A DNA stretch of 64,000 bases from assembly GCF_045629565.1 (NCBI RefSeq), contig NZ_JAZQRL010000081.1, positions 1-64,000 of the forward strand. The letters run 5' to 3'. The notes beneath the pieces are model-generated. The model ran no database searches. It was not told the DNA's origin and saw nothing but the letters and a program-made list of their open reading frames with translations. The DNA is from Arcticibacter sp045629565 (GTDB lineage: Bacteria > Bacteroidota > Bacteroidia > Sphingobacteriales > Sphingobacteriaceae). Positions 61,554 through 64,000 of the stretch are shown here, piece by piece (positions within the stretch are counted from its first letter, which is position 1; each line of letters opens with the position of its first letter). Made by a program: the position numbers and the translations under genes.

Positions 61554-61876
61554 GAATTATTTTCCCTTTATTAATTAAGACTGAAATGCCGTTTGTGTTT
61601 GATTTTTTTCGAAAAAGGGCTATTCCTGATATCAGATTACATCAAAAAAGAGCAATCTGACTATATCTGAAATGCCTTACGTTGGCGGGCCAGAATGAGG
61701 GGCCCGAGCATTCAGCGGTCTAAGTAGGGCAAGATAAGAAAAATAATATTTACATAAGTTATTCACATAACTTATCCACATTGTTTTATAAAAGTACTTG
61801 ATTTATAGGAACATAATGGGAAATTATATGTTGAGTACCCAGTGAACGAATAATTTTTGATCTAATTTATACTGTT
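61554..61876. other. 323-bp gap between otsAB and the small orphan gene
   Basis: Near otsAB it holds the palindrome CTGATATCAG (61626-61635) and an inverted repeat TCAGATT/AATCTGA (about 61632-61660). A GC-rich block follows with CGGGCC (61686-61691) and GGCCCG (61701-61706). Then an AT-rich part contains the two DnaA-box-like sites. No gene or clear RNA is recognised. Confidence 0.5.
61759..61780 (+). promoter_or_regulatory. Pair of DnaA-box sequences
   Basis: TTATTCACA (61759-61767) and TTATCCACA (61772-61780) both match the DnaA box TTATNCACA exactly, in direct orientation 13 bp apart, in AT-rich DNA. Two boxes are too few for oriC; DnaA-dependent control of a neighbouring gene is possible. 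Confidence 0.4.
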
Positions 61877-62164
61877 ATGACGCAAAACAGAGCTTTATCC
61901 ATCAAAAATTGGATTAAGACGATGGGCTTCCAGTTGACTAAGTCGCATAGTCTGGATAATCGCAAAAAAAAGATCCGTTATTACACCTTAGGCAACTTTG
62001 GTGTATACGAAGAAATTACTCCCTCGAAAGGTATCTCGGGGCAAAAAATGAAGTTCATTAGCTGGACGCCCTGGGGAGATAACATCGAAGTGAATTCGGT
62101 TACCGATCTCTGGTCTGCGTATGAAGAATTCGAAATGTACAACCCTAATTTCGTTACCAATTGA
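61877..62164 (+). CDS. Small cytosolic protein of unknown function, 95 residues
   Basis: Starts at ATG 61877. There is no signal peptide or membrane helix. The chain is basic at the start (I-K-N-W-I-K, N-R-K-K-K-I-R-Y-Y) and has beta-type stretches in the middle, with F-I-S-W-T-P-W-G-D-N and a Trp/Tyr-rich end. Natural-looking amino-acid use and a separate 323-bp upstream region suggest a real gene. I do not recognise a family. Confidence 0.6.
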   Translation: MTQNRALSIKNWIKTMGFQLTKSHSLDNRKKKIRYYTLGNFGVYEEITPSKGISGQKMKFISWTPWGDNIEVNSVTDLWSAYEEFEMYNPNFVTN

Positions 62165-62225
62165 TCAATCAGGCAGGCGTGTATTCGAGATATGAATCCA
62201 GGCCTGCCTGATCATCCCATCTGCA

Positions 62226-63149
62226 CTACCTGATCGTCTTCAGCTTTTCTGCAAGAACTTCGGATATTCGCCTGAAAGATTCCACACTCCACCCTGCCAC
62301 ATGAGGAGAAAGAAGAACTTTCTCATTCTTTCTGAGCTCGCTGTACCATTCCAGATCTTCTAATGTGGGGAACTTTTCAACTTCCAAAACATCAAGTCCT
62401 GCCCCGATTATTTTTCCGTTTTTTAAAGCACGAAGTACGGCCGCCGTATTCACTATTTCGCCCCGGGCTGTGTTTAACAGAATGATCGGCTTCCGGAAAT
62501 GGAACAGGTATTCATCATCTACCATTTGCCGTGTTTCCCGGGTAAGGGGTATGTGGAAGCTCAATACATCGGCCTGCTTCACGATCTGTTCCATGCTCAC
62601 TTCACGTGCAAACTCGTCACTGAACCCGGTCTTGTACTTGTCATAAGCGATGACCTGGGCACCGAAGCCGCTGAGTTTTCTCGCCAAACTTTGTCCCATG
62701 AACCCATACCCGATGATCGCCACGGTGCGGTCGCGAAGTTCGATACCGCGGTTCCCTTCCCGGTCCCAGATACCTTCCCGTACCTCCATATCAGCTTTTC
62801 GCAAATTGTTCATGATGGACAGAAGCATGCCTATTGCATGCTCGCCAACGGCGTCGCGGTTTCCCTCAGGTGCATTAATGCAGCTGATCCCTTGTGCGGC
62901 TGCAACTGCCAGGTCAATATTATCCATACCGGCGCCTGCGCGGGCTATGAATCGCAGGTTTGAGCCTGCCAGGATGAGTTCCTCGTCAATTTTGAACTTT
63001 GTACGAATCGCGATGCCCGAATAGCGATCAATGATTTTAAGCGTTTCTTCCCGGCTGATGTTGGGCATGTCATCTACCTCATATCCCAGTCTTTCCGCTT
63101 CGGTCTTAAAGACGGGATGAAGTTTATCGGCGATAAGTATCTTCTTCAT
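62226..63149 (-). CDS. D-2-hydroxyacid dehydrogenase, probable 3-phosphoglycerate dehydrogenase
   Basis: 307 residues, the short form without ACT domain. The NAD-binding motif G-Y-G-F-M-G-Q-S lies near residue 147, and the catalytic set is present: Arg in N-T-A-R-G-E, Glu in D-V-L-E-V-E and His in S-P-H-V-A-G-W. R-A-G-A-G-M-D-N-I-D near 90 is the SerA-like hinge. The likely reaction is 3-phosphoglycerate to 3-phosphohydroxypyruvate, first step to serine; other 2-hydroxyacids cannot be excluded. It lies 33 bp downstream of rsmA on the same strand. Confidence 0.85.
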   Translation of the reverse strand: MKKILIADKLHPVFKTEAERLGYEVDDMPNISREETLKIIDRYSGIAIRTKFKIDEELILAGSNLRFIARAGAGMDNIDLAVAAAQGISCINAPEGNRDAVGEHAIGMLLSIMNNLRKADMEVREGIWDREGNRGIELRDRTVAIIGYGFMGQSLARKLSGFGAQVIAYDKYKTGFSDEFAREVSMEQIVKQADVLSFHIPLTRETRQMVDDEYLFHFRKPIILLNTARGEIVNTAAVLRALKNGKIIGAGLDVLEVEKFPTLEDLEWYSELRKNEKVLLSPHVAGWSVESFRRISEVLAEKLKTIR

Positions 63150-63182
63150 GTGATCGTATAGATAGAAAGTACTGTTAATGTT

Positions 63183-63974
63183 TTACTCGGACGAGTGGAC
63201 GGCTGCTGTTAATAAATTTGTCAAACGGACGAAGTCGTCTACACTTAGCCTTTCGGCACGGAGGTCGAACACTGGGTCAACCGGCATTTTATCTTTCGGA
63301 ATCACTGATGACAGGGCGTTTCTGAGTGTCTTGCGTCGTTGATTAAAGCCAGCCTTTACGACCTTCCAAAAAAGCTTTTCGTCGCAATCCAGCTCCATAA
63401 CATCGTTTCTGGTAAGCCGGATCACCGCCGATAACACCTTAGGAGGTGGATTGAAAACTCCCGCTTTGACCGTAAACAGGTATTCCACCTTATAATAGGC
63501 CTGTACGAAAACGCTCAAAATGCCATATTCTTTTGTCCCCGGAGCCGATGTACAGCGTTCTGCTACTTCCTTCTGAAACATACCTACCATTTCAGGTACC
63601 TGATCACGATGCTCCAGGATCTTAAACAGGATCTGAGACGATATGTTGTATGGGAAATTGCCTATAACGGCGACGTTACCCGGAAAAGTTTTCTTGAAGT
63701 CAAGTGCCAGGAAATCACCATTGATCAGTCGCTCTCCCAGTTGGGGGTATTTTTTATGCAGGAATTCAACCGACTCTCCGTCCAGATCTATCATATAAGT
63801 TTCATACTCGCTGGTCTGGAGCAAGAAATCTGAAAGGATCCCCATCCCCGGACCTACCTCCAATACCTGGGAGAAGCGCCCGGCAGGGTTTAAGCTGCCA
63901 ACAATTTTAAGTGCTATATTCTTATCGGTAAGGAAATGCTGACCGAGGTGTTTTTTTGCGCGTACTGAGCTCAT
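63183..63974 (-). CDS. rsmA: 16S rRNA dimethyladenosine transferase RsmA (KsgA)
   Basis: 263 residues, complete, starting 26 bp from the right window edge. The start K-K-H-L-G-Q-H-F-L and the SAM motif E-V-G-P-G-M-G-I-L are typical. The catalytic motif G-N-F-P-Y-N-I has Phe where many homologues have Leu, a common variant. It dimethylates two adjacent adenines near the 3' end of 16S rRNA, a late check in small-subunit assembly. It may share a transcript with the dehydrogenase gene that follows. Confidence 0.96.
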   Translation of the reverse strand: MSSVRAKKHLGQHFLTDKNIALKIVGSLNPAGRFSQVLEVGPGMGILSDFLLQTSEYETYMIDLDGESVEFLHKKYPQLGERLINGDFLALDFKKTFPGNVAVIGNFPYNISSQILFKILEHRDQVPEMVGMFQKEVAERCTSAPGTKEYGILSVFVQAYYKVEYLFTVKAGVFNPPPKVLSAVIRLTRNDVMELDCDEKLFWKVVKAGFNQRRKTLRNALSSVIPKDKMPVDPVFDLRAERLSVDDFVRLTNLLTAAVHSSE

Positions 63975-64000
63975 TTTGTAAATTATTGGAAAGACGAACA

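Noticed and set aside
61759..61780. oriC at the DnaA boxes
   Set aside because: Only two boxes, no dnaA or other origin genes, and the strand asymmetry samples change in the sense of a terminus.
1..64000. CRISPR arrays, insertion sequences, prophage or tRNA genes
   Set aside because: No regularly spaced repeats, transposase, phage genes or cloverleaf sequences were recognised on either strand.

Overview
The window looks like chromosomal DNA of a Bacteroidota bacterium, most likely a Pedobacter-like member of the Sphingobacteriaceae. This placement is inference. It rests on promoters of the TAnnTTTG type, the near absence of Shine-Dalgarno sequences, a fused CcoN-CcoO oxidase subunit, an HYC_CC_PP-type small protein, a RhaE-RhaW fusion and a DUF4450-type protein. 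No rRNA, tRNA, CRISPR array, insertion sequence or prophage was seen.

Layout. 0.5-2.1 kb: hemW and a small secreted NTF2-like protein. 2.1-10.2 kb (minus): glgX-treZ-treY/malQ, which makes trehalose from glycogen. 10.4-12.3 kb: an unassigned protein with nitronate-monooxygenase-like motifs and a 43-residue membrane protein. 12.4-26.1 kb: a micro-oxic respiration island with an ECF sigma factor, ccoI-ccoS, doxX, ccoNO-ccoQ-ccoP-ccoG-ccoH-safE, hemN with a truncated dehydrogenase-like partner, a response regulator with a CRP/FNR output domain, and a FixL-like heme-PAS kinase. 26.3-34.3 kb: Cus-type copper/silver efflux with CusA split into two frames. 34.4-43.1 kb: L-rhamnose uptake and breakdown (rhaT, rhaEW, rhaI, rhaK) followed by lutABC for the lactate it produces. 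43.4-51.7 kb: four exported proteins for pectin-type glycans. 51.8-56.3 kb (minus): pflA, pflB and an OFA-family transporter. 56.4-61.6 kb: a GntR/sugar-binding regulator, a GH15 enzyme and an OtsA-OtsB fusion. 61.9-64 kb: a small orphan, a SerA-like dehydrogenase and rsmA.

Main result. A 12-bp inverted site, TGA(C/T)-N4-(G/A)TCA, lies with its centre 33 bp from a -7 element at seven transcription units: ccoIS, the ECF sigma gene, ccoNOQPGH, the hemN operon, pflB, the OFA transporter and the unassigned gene at 10.35 kb. Five of the seven carry an exact site at that position; ccoNOQPGH and the hemN operon have a degenerate site there. A second site lies 22 bp further upstream at ccoIS, the sigma gene, ccoNOQPGH and the hemN operon, and weak or partial matches occur there at pflB and the OFA gene. 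The island also encodes a likely regulator: a kinase whose PAS domain keeps the FixL heme residues, and a receiver protein whose output domain carries the FNR-type E-x-x-S-R recognition motif. I infer a one-step version of the rhizobial FixL-FixJ-FixK cascade, with FixJ and FixK merged in one protein, that switches on the high-affinity oxidase, anaerobic heme synthesis and pyruvate-formate lyase when oxygen falls.

Hand-counted samples suggest that G/C strand asymmetry reverses between the left and right parts of the window, which would fit a replication terminus. This is a weak observation from a few hundred bases.
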